Source: Panaeolus papilionaceus (lineage: Eukaryota; Basidiomycota; Agaricomycetes; Agaricales). Taken from it: a stretch of 64,000 bases of DNA. The translations under genes were made by a program, and so were the position numbers. The stretch is from NCBI GenBank assembly GCA_015501605.1, contig JADNRZ010000003.1, positions 1,240,001 through 1,304,000 on the forward strand, given 5' to 3'. Below, in pieces: positions 48,016 to 60,203 of this stretch; the first letter of the stretch is position 1, and the number at the start of each line of letters is the position of its first letter. The notes beneath the pieces are model-generated. The model saw nothing but the letters and a program-made list of their open reading frames with translations. It searched no databases and was not told the DNA's origin.

Positions 48016-49236
48016 ATGGAGATACCAGCACTGGACAAGCCACTCATGGATTGGGACGAATCCGATGTTCACCAGTGGCTAAGTAGTCTTGGGGCTTCGC
48101 AGTATGAAAGTCAGATAAGAGGTAGGTTAATCTGTTCTCTTACATAAAAGGTTCATCTTCACACTCCAGTTAGAACAGTCCATCAGAGGAGACGTTGTCT
48201 ATATGCTGGATTCGAACGGCCTCAAAAGTCTTGGTATCAACACCATCGGCCAACGATTAGCAGTGTTACGAGGAATATACCAACTTAAACTGGCTAATGG
48301 GATTCCTATTGCACCTGATGATTATGTGCCACCTTGTGCGCCATTTGTCCACTGCCCTTCCCACCTAGTCTTTACTCATACAAAAGCAGCTGAGGCCGCC
48401 GAGATGGTTAGCATACCATCCGTGCATGAGTTGTATACCACCGTGCTAGACCAAAGTCAGTGACATCTATATTATTACTTATAATGTGAGCCTAACCTTG
48501 CGACAGATCAGCGTCTGCGCGCTCTGGAAGCTGGGAACCGCAAACTTGTTGAGCTTATGCACCACTTTGTAGAGGATGTGTCCAAGTATCGATCATCACA
48601 GGCTACCACAGATGTGAGGTCGCACGTCGTTCATCTAACACTCTCACTAACCATATATCAGGACGATTCATCTAGTAGGCTCTTAAAACAAATTAATCTG
48701 TTACGAAACGATATGGGCGCCTCTGGGCGTTCACCTTCCCCAGTTGCGGTGCTTCAAGATGGTGCCGAGCGAGAGCCAACTACTAGCATCCCGGACCCAT
48801 CTATTTCCGCGTATCTTACCCCTCAATCTACAACGCATTCTCATGATACAGTGGAACAGAACAACAGAGTCAGCCTGGATGACCCGACCTCTAAAGTTCT
48901 TCCTGCTGCATTAAAGAAGCATCGTATCAAGCCTCAAGATTGGCCGAATTATGCCATGCTTATAACATATGGGCCACCTTGTAAGTGGCGTGGTTGCCAT
49001 CATACCCTCACTACTCAAATGTTAATTTTTGTTTAGCCAATCGTATAAAACGACGCCTAGAACCAGACGAAAAACCTCTGTATCTATTTAAGAAACTCAA
49101 GGACGCCAAGAAAAACCCTGCATTTGTTCTTAAGAACATGAAGGAATTGCGAACCCCAGCCATTGACGAGCGACAAGAACCTGGGCCATCCTCCGACACC
49201 TCGTGGCTATCTATGTCTCGTACCACTGGAATTTAA
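48016..49236 (+). CDS. SAM-RA adaptor, SH3-less paralogue of Ste50/Ubc2
   Basis: First of a tandem pair. It starts MEIPALDKPLMDWDESDVHQ and has a SAM domain (WLSSLGASQYESQIREQSIR, YMLDSNGLKSLGINTIGQRL), a coiled segment (NQRLRALEAGNRKLVELMHH), a Ser/Pro linker, and a Ras-association-like region (SLDDPTSKVLPAALKKHRIK, then NYAMLITYGPPSNRIKRRLE and PLYLFKKLKDAKKNPAFVLK). It stops shortly after, at 49234-49236, with no SH3 domain. Total is about 320 residues. The introns after the SAM helix QIR(G), after VPP(T) and after DQ fall at the same positions and phases as in the next gene, which supports tandem duplication. Ste50-type proteins couple Cdc42/Ste20 signalling to the MAPKKK; this shorter copy would lack the C-terminal contacts. 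Confidence 0.85.
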
Positions 49237-49829
49237 GGTTCCCCGACGACTGCGCTGTTGATTCCCGACACCCACAGCTCACACCATCTTGCACAATTCA
49301 GACATTTGCACATCAATTCTCTGGTATTTATAGAATTTTGTGTGCGGGGATCATGATGCATATTTGTATTTCACCCTGGCATTTCTGCCATGCTTTATGA
49401 CTTGAATATTTTTTTCAATTGGTATCTAAGGTTATCTTGTTGTACCCTGCACATTTAAGCACTTGTTTTCGTTTTTGTCGTAACCTTATTTATTTTTTGG
49501 GACTTGTATTATACCGATAGACTAATTTGATATCATTTAGTGTTCTCTCTGGGTAACCTGAGGACCTGTAATAATGTAGGGGACAAGTTCGAGAGAGGGC
49601 TAAGTAATTCTGCCTCGAAGGAGGAAAATGTGACGCGTGTCACGTGCAGTGCGCACCATTACCGATTCGGCAAGTAGACTGGTCATGGACTCATGGTGGA
49701 CAAGACTCAAGTTGGTATTCTTCCTCTCAGATTCCTTGATCTTTTCTATCCGCCACAGTTCTCAGTCCATCCTCTTATTAATATCCTAAGAAAAAGATTG
49801 GTTTTTAAGGGCAATAAAACTCTTTTGAT
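49237..49829. other. Intergenic spacer between tandem adaptor genes (593 bp)
   Basis: 3' flank of the short paralogue and promoter of the long one. I looked for SH3 remnants (ALYDY, WxxV, GxxPSxY-like strings) in all plus frames and saw none. It is T-rich near 49400-49500. Confidence 0.45.
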
Positions 49830-52185
49830 ATGGAAGGTCTAGCCGCAGAAAGGCACATTCTTGACTGGGGGGAGACAGATGTTCATAATTGGTTATCGAG
49901 TCTTGGATATCCGCAATACGAAAACCAAATCCGGGGTAGGCCAACACAATTAACAGACGTCTTTATCTTAACACTCATTGCCTGTAGAAAACAACATTCG
50001 CGGGGACTCATTATGTTCGATAGACCCTGATGGTCTGAAAGCACTGGGCATTAGCACAATTGGGCAAAGACTGGCAATCTTGAAGGCTACTTATCAAATC
50101 AAAGTTGCCCATAATGTCCCTATTACAGAAGATCAGTATATCCCACCTTGTAAGTTGCATTCGTTTAGTTAGAATGTTTCGTTGATTCGCCTTCTAGCTG
50201 AAGCGTTGGATCGCAGCGAGAACCTCTCGCTTGAACGGTTGCATTCAGTGGTTAAGGACCAAGGTTCGTTTCATTAGTTTCTCATAGTCTTATAATTTCA
50301 ACCCTTCTCCAGCACAACGGCTTCGGAGCCTAGAGGAGGATAATCGCTCTCTGACCTCAACGTTACAGTCCTTCCTGGACGAGTTTTCGAATTCTCGTAA
50401 CCCTCAATGGAGATCTGTAAGGGAAATTACAATTTCCATTTGACGAAACTGATTTTCTTTGTAGGACGAGGCTGGACCGTCACTACAACGACAACCTTCC
50501 TTTAAATGGGCTTCATTTGTACCCCAGAAGTCACCAACGAAACCAGACATCATAGAATCCCCTCACCCTTCACCCCAGCGTGCTGAACATGACACTTCCA
50601 CGTATTCTAGGACCCCTGGACTAACTAGCATGCCGTCTATTGCAAGCCTACCTGATAAGTCAAGGACACCTCCACCAGCGGCCGAGACAAGCACACCAGG
50701 CCTCTCAATCCCTAAGCCTGCAAGGCAGGAGAGTTCAGATAACCTCAAGAGCTTCAAAGTCAGTCTGGAGGATCCTACGTGGAAGGTTCTCCCAGCAGCT
50801 CTGAAGAAATACCGCATTCACAACGATAGTTGGCAAAATTATGCCATGTTCATTTGTTATGGGCCCTCTGGTGATTACCTTTTGTTGACATCAAATTATC
50901 CAAGCACGCAGTCTGACAATATATCACAGGTAATCGCATAGAACGATGTTTGAGTTACGATGAAAAACCCTTGCTTCTATTCCAGCGGCTAAAAGACACA
51001 AAGAAAAACCCAGTTTTCATGTTGAAACACATAAAGGATATTCGTTCACCCATAGCCGTGGCCCAGCAAAAGCATGCTGCTCGAAAGGCTTCCTCTGTCA
51101 TTTCTCAAGAAACAACTATAACAAGTGCAACTCATGGACACCAAAAGGCGCAATCAGTCTCGCGATCTGGTCACCGGCCACCTAAGCTCGAAGTGCAACA
51201 GCTATCAGGGACACCGCCTATGGCTGCCGCTCTCAGTCCGCAACCAGGCTGGCCAGAAGGAAGTATGGCCTCTCCAGCAGCCGAACCATCAAGACATGAG
51301 GATATGGGGGCGCCTCCAACATCTGCTGCATCTCATAACAGTGTGTCATCCACTCTCACTGGTAGCACCTCGACTCTAGTAAACTCGGCAGAAGACGGTC
51401 GGGCATCTGTGGTAGATCCTCCATATAACCCTGCACCAGTGAGAGAGATGCCTTCTTCCACCAGTGGAGTCTCGTACGCCGTTGCAATTTACCCTTACAT
51501 GGCAGAACAGGAGGACGAGTTTGACGTCGTCGTGTGAGTGCATTATAACCATTTCCTAGAATGCCGTTAATATCTCGGCAGTGGCGATACGTTTGTCATT
51601 GTATCAAGATCAAGGGGTTGGTGGGTGGTTCAACGAGACCCAACGGGCTCTGGTATCGTCGACTCCGACATGGCAAAACAAGGATGGGTTCCTGCAGGTT
51701 GCCTGCTTGAAACCAATGTCCCTGTTGCGTCAGCGATCGCCGAGGCAACAGCTAAAAATGGTTCTTCGCCCTCCGAGAGCGTCTCTAAGACCCCCATCCT
51801 ACCATTGAGCATTATTTCAACCAGCTTCCCGGGCATTGCTTTGATGGATTACAAGAAGAAGGGAGACGAAGAACTCGACCTCGTCAAGGATGATGCACTG
51901 CGCGTTTTCAAGCGATATAACCATTGGTCATATGTATGCTCCTTTAATAATTTTTTGGTTCTGCCTCTCTGAAATTAGCATTTGCAGGCTGTTAAGGAAG
52001 TGGGTGGTGACCGTGGCTGGGTTCCTTCGTGGTTTATCGGCAAAGTCTCTGCTTCTGGCGCTCAACCATCAACACCAAGCTCAAGCATCCCTCCAGTCCC
52101 ACCTTTGTCGAATAACCCTGTTCTAGAAGCAGACGGCCAATCACAGGTTTCCCCGATGTCTTCCGCGTTCCCTCCCGTTGTTTAG
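49830..52185 (+). CDS. UBC2: Ubc2/Ste50-type SAM-RA-SH3-SH3 MAPK adaptor
   Basis: Full-length member of the tandem pair. SAM domain: DWGETDVHNWLSSLGYPQYE, then across an intron NIRGDSLCSIDPDGLKALGI. Coiled segment AQRLRSLEEDNRSLTSTLQS. RA-like region: SLEDPTWKVLPAALKKYRIH, NYAMFICYGPSGNRIERCLS and LLLFQRLKDTKKNPVFMLKH. After a Ser/Pro/Thr-rich linker come two SH3 domains: YAVAIYPYMAEQEDEFDVVV with GWWVVQ and GWVPAGCLLE, and IALMDYKKKGDEELDLVKDD with HWSYAVKE and RGWVPSWFIGKV. Each SH3 is split by one short intron. This order is that of Ustilago maydis Ubc2, the basidiomycete adaptor acting upstream of the pheromone-response and filamentation MAPK cascade; two C-terminal SH3 domains distinguish it from ascomycete Ste50. 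Stop at 52183-52185. Confidence 0.9.
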
Positions 52186-54525
52186 AGCAAGACGATGGCT
52201 CAACTCACCGTCTGCTCTGCGCCTCCTGGATTTTGTTCTACCCCACACTACATCTACCATCTCCGTCATCATAATCACCTTCTTCATCTCATCAATAATG
52301 TACAAAGTAAACGTCTTTCTGCTATATACATCAACGTCGAATCACACCTCTGGCAGATCTGTATACAACTAGTAATGGCTGACTCATCCCCGATGCTTGC
52401 CTACCGCCTTGACGAATGGAGCGTCGGGCATGTACCCAATTACCTCAGTTACACGCTTAGGTTCGTTCCGACCCTATTCTTCAGCCTGCTGCAGTCTCAA
52501 GACACAATGTGCTCACACAAATAAGGACTTGCAGATATTTACACGCCATATTCTGGACTAAATGTAGTATATATTCAATATCTTCGTCCATGCATAATGA
52601 CGAACGACCTTCGATCACTGTACCTTGCGATCGTCTCAGGAACCCACCCGAAATTCCAGTAAGTGTGCCAGTGATCGCCAATATGCTATATCTGCGTTCA
52701 GACCGTTGTAAGTTTGGTCCCCAGGTGAGCATCCTTCTTTGTTGTTTTTGCAGAGAGACAAATTTTTCATAATTTGGTTCGTATCTGACTAAATGAATGT
52801 TCTGCACGTTGCCCACGTCTTATCTTCAGGGACCTCCGAGGTGTTTTCATCAGGGTATTCCTGTTGTCCTCTAAATCAGTCGCGTTTTACTTCACATATA
52901 TTGTACATGAGGACGGGAGATCAGCTCGTCAGAGATTCATTGCAATGCGGCTGTTTACTCTCGGAGTGAATACACAGAGAGCACGGCTAACTCCTGCGTA
53001 ACCTTACTTCGAACAGGGACTATTGACTAATCTCGTTTCACACACGATTGCTCATTGTGTGCAGCTCCGCCTGCGGGTTTCTTGAAGTTTTTCGGTGTCT
53101 CGCACGGATAGCAGACCTCATGCTTATATAGAACAGTGGCCAGTCTGGTTCGTCACCCTGTGAGAGGATCGATGGACTTTTAGTGCGTTTATCTCCTCCT
53201 CCTAGTGGACCCCTAAACGTTGACATTCACCAAAATATGCTCGTAACCCCGCAAATCCTCCTTCAAAGGATCTAATTGGACTTTGTTTCAGGTCAGGTTT
53301 GTTGATTATATTTCATACCTAATTATACAAAAAAAATTGCCGAATCTCATTTCCGATCTTCTAGGGGACAAACAATGAATCAAATGGTTACTGTGTACTC
53401 TAATACGGAACTAGTGGACGAAGAAATGTTGACATAGTCGAAACACGAAGGGGGACACAAAGCAATGTAGCTTTTGCCCTAGTCCAACTTATCTCGTCGA
53501 TTTCATCCTCGCCAGTCTACTTTTCGAGAGCTGAAATTAGCACCCATACCCACGTCTGACTACTGGACTAACCAGTGGGATTCTGCAACTTTCTATAATC
53601 ACAGAAGCATGATCTGGACACAAAGCACGTTTTGCCCATGCTTCTGTTTTTGTTTCTTCCGTTAGTATACTCCCTCTAGGGTTAACAAATGACGGCAAAC
53701 TGCGCGGGCTTTACGAACCAGAGCTTGGTAAGATAGACATAGGCCCTTTTTCGCCATACCAGGCTGTTATCTCTGCTGAAGTGGACAACACACCAAATTT
53801 GCCTCGTTTCCTGCGGGATCTAAGCGCTTAGGGCGGCAAGTTGTGGAATGTGGACAGTTAAATCAGATACGGACTACCCACGGACTGCCGGTGCACTCGA
53901 ATGAGCACTTGGAACAGTAAGGGGTCGCCTTCTATACCGTAATTCCGCTCGTTATGTCCACATTTTTGGAAACCAGCCGGCCTGAATTTATTAGTTGCTT
54001 GCTACGACTTATTCATCCCCAGTCAGATTAGATAGCCGAAAGCCGTCATACTTGTGTGGTGCTCCAGTTGGATAACGATGCGGTCAGACGATATTGATGC
54101 AGTATATTGAAAGTTCTAGTAAGGTAGTACAGATCGGAATACAGTTTCGCGGGATAATCGAATGCAATCTATTGGATACAGATATACAGATTGTGGCAAG
54201 CTTCTCGACGTTTGTTTCATCGGCCATCAGAACGGGGGTCGTTTTGGTGTGTATATTTGAGGATGACAGCTGAGTGACATCTTGAGCTAATGATCTGAAG
54301 CGTAATTTGAAGATATTACAGTGCTGTCGAAAGCGGCAGAGAAGTAGCATAATCAAGCTGAGAGGCGACAAGAATTTACATCAGAAGCTTGAGGCAATTA
54401 CCACTGTCCACCTTGTGCATATCCTTTATGGTGATGATGGTGATGATGATGATGTCTGTCTTCATGAGAATGGCGATCTGGATCTAGAGAAAATAGCATT
54501 CGAGGTCAGACTCATGTTTTTCATT
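52186..54525. other. 2.3-kb region with no supported gene
   Basis: The longest gene-free stretch in the window. Candidate frames (52195-52524, 52509-52772, 54307-54552 on plus; 52481-52816, 54084-54371 on minus) are short, overlap each other on both strands and show no motif, and some lack an ATG. The first 300 bp are probably the 3' UTR of the Ubc2-type gene. A TATA-like ttatataga lies near 53121-53129. No long terminal or inverted repeat was visible to me, but a decayed transposon or long non-coding RNA cannot be excluded. Confidence 0.4.
54430..54454. repeat. GAT/GGT triplet microsatellite
   Basis: Imperfect run of GATGATGGT/GATGATGAT triplets read directly, near the 3' end of the J-domain gene on the opposite strand. 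Confidence 0.8.
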
Positions 54526-55927
54526 TCAGATAAACGACCTACTGGAATGTGATGAATGAGAAGAGTCTACGTAAAGGCGCGATGTCACTGTCAGCCAAAG
54601 ATCCGGAAGGGTGCAACATGCAAATTTACTCACATTTGCTACGGTTTGAGCTCCTCCTGTGCACACGGTGGTCTTGGTGATGTGGGTTGGATGCAGGAGC
54701 TGCAGAGACAAATAGGTCGTTAATGATTGATTTAAAACTTACTTAACAACGGCTTACGCGTGTCTGCTCGATAGACTGCAGGAGGTCCAGAATATGAAGG
54801 TAGCTGAGAGGACTGAACATATTCCGTTCTCGAACTATGCCTCGATTGGGGATTGTAAGAAGGGGATGCCGGCAGGTATCGCTCTGTGGGGCTATCCGGC
54901 AAGCGTCGATGTGAGGGTTGTTCGACACCGTTTAGGAAGCGGAGTTCTTGACCATCAGCAAGGGTACGAGTAATGTGTTCATTTCCCTAGAGAGCAATAT
55001 TTGGACCTTGATAGCGTCAAATACACTTGTTCTAACGTACCTGTGAGTCAACCCTTTGGTGGACAGTCTCAGTAACACCATTGATGGTGCGGGTTGAATA
55101 ACTTTCAGACGTCCAACCTCCACGGGAACCACCAAAATGCGAAGCGCCGGTATCGATGGACGGGAACATGGGCATGGAAGGTAAACGACCGAATGATGGG
55201 AATCCACCGAAACCAAAAGGATCACGGTCTACGCTCTCCATAAATTCTTCGATATCCGACTCCATTCGGAACATGCTTCCAAAGGGATCCATAGACTGCG
55301 AGCGATGCATGTTGTTACGCGATGAACGGGGGTTGAACTGCGACCCTCCAAATATGCTGTCAAATAGAGCGAATGGGTCGGTGAAGTGAAACGCAGAGAA
55401 GCCATGATGATGGTGAGGGAAAAAGGGTCCTTCATGGTATGATCGAGAACGACTTGGACGATGGTGGGCGTAGCTCCCACTCGCAGACCTCATGTCGGCG
55501 AAGTCATCAACCTTCTCTGGAGGTGGCCAGGCACCATGCATATCGTATTCCTAAAAGAATATTTGGATTGATATACGCTCGAATGTAAGTCGAGGTGACG
55601 GACCTTTCGCTTCTCTGGGTCACTGAGGACTTCGTACGCATTGTTCACCTGTACGATATTGCATTTAAGGTGAGATCGCCACCGTTAGCACTGGTATTCA
55701 TACCTTGCGAAACATCTCCTCTGAAGCTGCCTTTTGTTCTGGAGTTGCATTTTGAGGCAAACGATCTGGATGTGTCTGAAGAGCTTTCTTCTTGTAAGCC
55801 TTCCTGACTGATGAGGTCATTGGCTCCTGTTAGCGCCGGCGGTTATATGAATAAAGACGGTATACATACTCTGCTCTGGCTGGGCATCCTTCTGTATACC
55901 AAGTTCTTCGTAGAGGAGAGTTGACAT
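54526..55927 (-). CDS. DnaJ-domain (Hsp40 class B-like) co-chaperone
   Basis: Start MSTLLYEELGIQKDAQPEQ (55927-55925). Splicing at an acceptor inside catcag gives EQIRKAYKKKALQTHPDRLP, a full J domain with the HPD triad, then NAYEVLSDPEKRKEYDMHGA. This is followed by a His-rich stretch (FFPHHHHGFSAFHFTDPFAL), FDSIFGGSQ, and Gly/Phe-rich segments (DRDPFGFGGFPSFGRLP), then WTSESYSTRTINGVTETVHQ, similar to the DNAJB6/B2 Ser-rich region, and LADGQELRFLNGVEQ. The last coding exons are Ser/His-rich; the end is uncertain, either a stop at 54628-54626 (SNRSKCE) or, if one more intron is removed, SSHSSHSSRSFI with the stop at 54528-54526. Stimulates Hsp70 ATPase; the DNAJB6-like layout suggests an anti-aggregation role. 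Confidence 0.87.
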
Positions 55928-56147
55928 TATGGAGGAATTAGACTGACAGTTGAAATGCAGTGAGCGGTCTGAATTCGATTGGAGTGGCCTTTGACTCGGA
56001 CTCCCGAGTCTTTATATGATTGAGGAAAGTTCTGGACACACGCTTCACACACGCCCACTTAAAATTAAGTCACGTGGAAATTTATATCGAGATATCTCTT
56101 CACTTTTTTATTTTATTTTTTATTTTCTATATTCAACTACGACCTCG
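55928..56147. promoter_or_regulatory. Bidirectional promoter between DNAJ gene and IPI3
   Basis: 220 bp between divergent starts. A long T/A-rich tract (56099-56130) directly precedes the IPI3 start. No heat-shock element array (nGAAn repeats) was obvious. Confidence 0.5.
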
Positions 56148-58036
56148 ATGCTTGTCCAAGAGACAATTATCTGTTCAACTGCTCCTACTTCATCTACTTC
56201 ATCTCCAGGTTTAATTGCTCTTCATGATATTCAAACCGGTCAAGCTCTAGCCTCTTTTAAACAAACTTCTTCTGCACACCACTCGGTCGTTATCTCAGAG
56301 TCAACCAATACTCAGGGAGGTTTTATTCTCGCAGCTCAGGCAGAGAAATCACTTTTAAATGTCTACAATTTTCAAAAAGTGAACAAATTCTCAAACAATC
56401 TTTGTTCATTCACATGGCTAATGCAACGAGGCAGGACCAACTTGCCCTTAAAACCGTCCTGCCAGAAAAATTGACATGTATCGCAATCGATCACCGCAGT
56501 CTTTTTTGTGCCGGTGGCACAGCTGCAGGCCGTATCTATCTGTGGGAGGTATTTACCCCACACATTACACGCTATCCAAAGTCATTCCGGCCAACATTTA
56601 CTCTTCTAGATTGCCTCAGGTATCCTCTACAACGCGTGGGATGCACATTATCGTCAGGTTAATGTCTTGCGCTTTACCAATGACGGTGCCGCCTTACTCT
56701 CGGGAAGTGATGATTCCGGTGTAAGCGTCTGGTCCGTGTCTAGGTCAATATGACTGGCCTTTTCTCAAATCTGCTCTTCTTGTCCTGACTCTTGTCTTGA
56801 ATTAGAGTCCAAGATGAAGACTCACAAAACGAACATATGCTGCCATATTGCACACTTTCGGACCATACATTGCCAGTCACAGATATAGTTTGTGGCATCG
56901 GCAATTTTCCAGATTGTCGAATATTAACGTCCTCGATTGATCATTCCGTTAAGGTAGGACACAGGCTCTTGGTTCTTTTTGGTCAGATGAACTCATTCAT
57001 CTTTAGCTTTGGGACTTGTCGTCCAGATCCCTTCTCACAACCTTCCAGTTTCCCCGACCTATCTCGTTATTGGCTTGGGATATCACGGAACGGTTCTTCT
57101 TTGCTGCTTCGACAGAGGGTCATATACACCAAATGAACCTGTTTGTCGAGCGTGAATCCAAAATCGGTGGTTTGGTCACGGAGGCTGTTGGGGGTGCTGG
57201 TGTTACAGACGTGATCCGCGTCGACGATGAAGTTTCGCGAGAGGCTCGCAAAAAGAGACTGATTTCTGTTGGGTATGATTCGACGAACCTATAACTGAAT
57301 ATCTTTTCACTCTTTTGAATTTTTTCCCTTCAGTCACCCGGTTTCAAGCATGTGCATCTCATTGACATCTGGTATTCTTGTCGTTGGTACCTCAGATGGG
57401 CAAATTATCCTTTACGACATACCATCCCATCAACCCCTTCGCACGATAACAACGCACAAGGGTTATTCTATCAACCATTTGGAAACGATGCTCAAACCTC
57501 CAGATCTCATTGGACATTCTACCCTCACAGAAAGTGCCATTGATACTAAAGATATCATCCCTGTCAAGCCTGTGATGCCTTTCCAGAGAATGCGGGATCC
57601 GAAAACACGAGACGCCCATGAAGTCACCATTTTGCTTCGACACAAAAATAAAGTAAGCTCCGACCCATCCTGAATTAGCACTCGGTGGTCTTAGCCTTGC
57701 CTCTTATAGGAGTTCAAATACGACAATTCCGAATATTCGTCAGACGAGCTCCTGCGTGACCACGCCTTTTTCGTGCAGCCTACAACTGCTGCTGCGCCTG
57801 ACTCGGACCCTATATCAATGAAGACAAAACTACTGGAGCTCGAGGCTGAAGTAGAGAGGTTAAAGGAACAGCTTGGGAAGGCAAAAGGTATCAACGACGT
57901 GATGTGGGATACTGTAGTCCAAAAGCTGGCCGGGCAGAACAAGACGCCACAGCAGCAGCAGTCAATATCGCCGTCGCAAAGTGGGGATGACACGGAAGAT
58001 GGACAACGGCGGAAGAAACGTGGACGTGCGACTTAA
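56148..58036 (+). CDS. IPI3: Ipi3/WDR18-like WD-repeat protein of the Rix1 complex
   Basis: Part of the Rix1-Ipi1-Ipi3 complex needed for ITS2 processing and 60S maturation, and linked to replication licensing. Start MLVQETIICSTAPTSSTSS, then SPGLIALHDIQTGQALASFK. An intron (gtgaac...gaggcag) joins LLNVYNFQK to DQLALKTVLPEKLTCIAI. WD units follow: LFCAGGTAAGRIYLWEIASG, AHYRQVNVLRFTNDGAALLS with GSDDSGVSVWSV, ILTSSIDHSVKLWDLSSRSL, AASTEGHIHQMNL, and SMCISLTSGILVVGTSDGQI. The C-terminus has a short coiled coil (LLELEAEVERLKEQLGKAKG) and a basic end RRKKRGRAT, both typical of Ipi3. Six or more introns, all short. Confidence 0.9.
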
Positions 58037-59360
58037 TAGGCCTACTCATCCATGTACTTTTGTAAACTGGCCATCCCGGCCTGCAGGCTGTGAGGTGTGT
58101 CTTTACCTTGCCTAGTGCCTCTTTCCTTTTGGCTGCTGCTGTGTATGTCACCGAGAAGTGGCCATCTCTCCTTCGATTAGCGTAACCTGTCCGTATACTC
58201 TGATCAGCAGCTTGTGTATTGAATCGACCAAACTACACACTCGGTGCTGTATGGATTTGCTGCGTTCCTTTTCGGTGTGAAGCACTGGTCGAGAACAATT
58301 GCTTTCTGCACTTTACATAGACGGATCGCAAGCACTCGGTCCAAATTTCAACACTGCAAGTCGGAACGAAGTGCAACGCAGTCTGTGTGAAGAAAGGGTG
58401 CTGTGCTATTCGTTCAAGCAATGTTCACCAGAAATGTTAGGTAAACCAAATCATTACGCACAACCACCACCGCTACCTTGGCCGTGAACAGTATACCGTA
58501 CGAAAAGGATGTCATGGTTAGGCCGGATCATACATGGACCGCACCCCACCATCAGCGATCAATTGATGCCTCCGTTGAAGACTTGAAGTTCAGAGAATCA
58601 ACATCATGGCGCCTGCAGAAGTTGCCATTACTTATCATTGTGTTCTGTGCCGAATACAAGTTGAAAGCATGGAAAGTTATTTCTCTCGCGGGGCGCACGG
58701 TTATTTACTTGTAGAAAAGATGTTATATATAACTCCAAGGTGGCGAGTGGCAAATGCAACAACTGTATTGGTGTGCATGCGGAAGCCCGCACAATGCGGG
58801 TCCGGTAAGGCTAAGAAGACGGAGGGGGCAGAATGAATTGTGTGCTTCAAATTCTTGGTCCATGTGCACTCTGTATTTGAGTACCATTTCATTTACATAG
58901 GGGGTGGTATTACTTGTGCGGCAAGTAAGGAATGCGCTATACTTATTCCAAAGTGAAGGATCGATCAAGAGAAAATAGATAGGACAACAGTGCAGTCCTT
59001 CGGCTGAGTAGATCAGGGTCACTGAGTTATGATTGACGCCGGAGAGGCCTAGAGGGTTAAAGCAACCAAATATTTCGAAATCAATCTGTCGAACAACAAC
59101 ATATCCAAGTTCTTAGCGTCGAAGGTCGAGACAGGCCGCGCCTAGTTTTATTTCACGTGTAAAGGGGGCGAGATATTGATTACCGTATTTGGAAATGGTG
59201 AAGTCGTGTAAATTGCCGCTGGCACGATGCGGGGTATGTACGGCAATTCCTGAATCCCACACCCATACCACGCCTTTCCACGACGACCACGACATCTTCC
59301 CTTCCTTTTAACAACCACCTTCACACAACAAAAACCCCCAGTACCCTCGTATCCCTCAAC
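58037..59360. other. Intergenic region (1,324 bp) without a supported gene
   Basis: 3' flank of IPI3 and promoter of the TMEM14 gene. Short frames at 58478-58714 (plus) and 58723-59022 (minus) overlap and lack motifs or splice sense. The last 80 bp before the TMEM14 start are C/A-rich (aacaaccaccttcacacaacaaaaacccc), a typical fungal 5' leader. Confidence 0.4.
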
Positions 59361-59897
59361 ATGGTAAGTTTTCGTGCCACGAATTGTCGTCTCTCGACGT
59401 CCATTGTACAGTAAACTTGAACTAATTGCGACACTGAACCTTGAATCAATTAGTCTGCTTATCCCGCATATACTATGGGTGGTCTTTGCCTCGTGGGTGG
59501 AATCACCGGATTCGCAAGGACGCGTTCAATCCCATCATTGGTGGCAGGTGTTAGGTAAGGATTCATTGGGCAATGGCCATACTGGCACGGGATCGTCTAA
59601 AGATGACATGGTTCCATCTAGTGTTGGACTGCTCTATCTATGGAGTGCGGATAGCATCCGCAAGGGGACTGCCAATGGATTGGAAGCAGCCCTGGGTATG
59701 TTCATACTCCAAGACTTGATGGTATTGCCCTGTTAACACCTCTTGATCCTGATTTTGTAGGTGCATCTGCGTTGTTGTTCCTCTCTTCTGTTCCCCGAGC
59801 AGGGAAAGGTCCGATCCCAGCCTTGCTTAGTGTTACATCAGCTACGACTGGATTCTACTATGGGAACACATTGTACAATCTCAGCAAAGGCCATTAG
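59361..59897 (+). CDS. TMEM14/UPF0136 family membrane protein
   Basis: Four exons (59361-59363, 59454-59554, 59622-59695, 59761-59897) encode 104 residues. The first exon contributes only the ATG, followed directly by gtaagt. Product: MSAYPAYTMGGLCLVGGITG, FARTRSIPSLVAGVSVGLLY, KGTANGLEAALGASALLFLS, KGPIPALLSVTSATTGFYYG. Gly/Ala-rich membrane helices with R-T-R-S-x-P-S-L-x-A-G are typical of TMEM14 proteins. Animal TMEM14C is an inner-mitochondrial-membrane protein needed for heme synthesis; the fungal role is less clear. Confidence 0.9.
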
Positions 59898-60203
59898 GGT
59901 CTCTCACTTTTACTAATCATGACTCTTGCATTGTATTTTATTTTCACCAGACTCTACTTGCTGTCTGAAGGAAATCTGAGGAGCGCCCATTATGTTGTGG
60001 GTGCTGGTTGTGGTTGACAACTGTAAGCTATTATTAGAATGATCGGGACGTCATGGATCGGATCCTAGCATACTTCTATGCTGCACAAGCTCCCCCAGTG
60101 ACTATTTCAAGATTTCACTTACGGTCTTATGGGGTCCTTTATTATTTAAATAAGAGACCTTTTCATTTTTCAGTTCTTTTGATTTCATTGCCCCCAAAGA
60201 GAA
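59898..60203. other. Intergenic region (306 bp)
   Basis: 3' flank of the TMEM14 gene and promoter of the PQ-loop gene. Nothing recognised. Confidence 0.4.

Noticed and set aside
52195..52524. Plus-strand ORF of 109 codons after the Ubc2-type gene
   Set aside because: Begins 10 bp after the UBC2 stop, His/Leu-rich random composition; more likely 3' UTR.
54084..54371. Minus-strand ORF of 95 codons downstream of the DNAJ gene
   Set aside because: No conserved motif and an overlapping plus-strand frame; not supported as a gene.
56340..56450. Apparent frameshift in IPI3 at an A5 run (FQK then EQILKQ in another frame)
   Set aside because: A 55-60 bp intron with donor gtgaac and acceptor gaggcag joins FQK directly to DQLALK, the expected family sequence, so no frameshift is needed.
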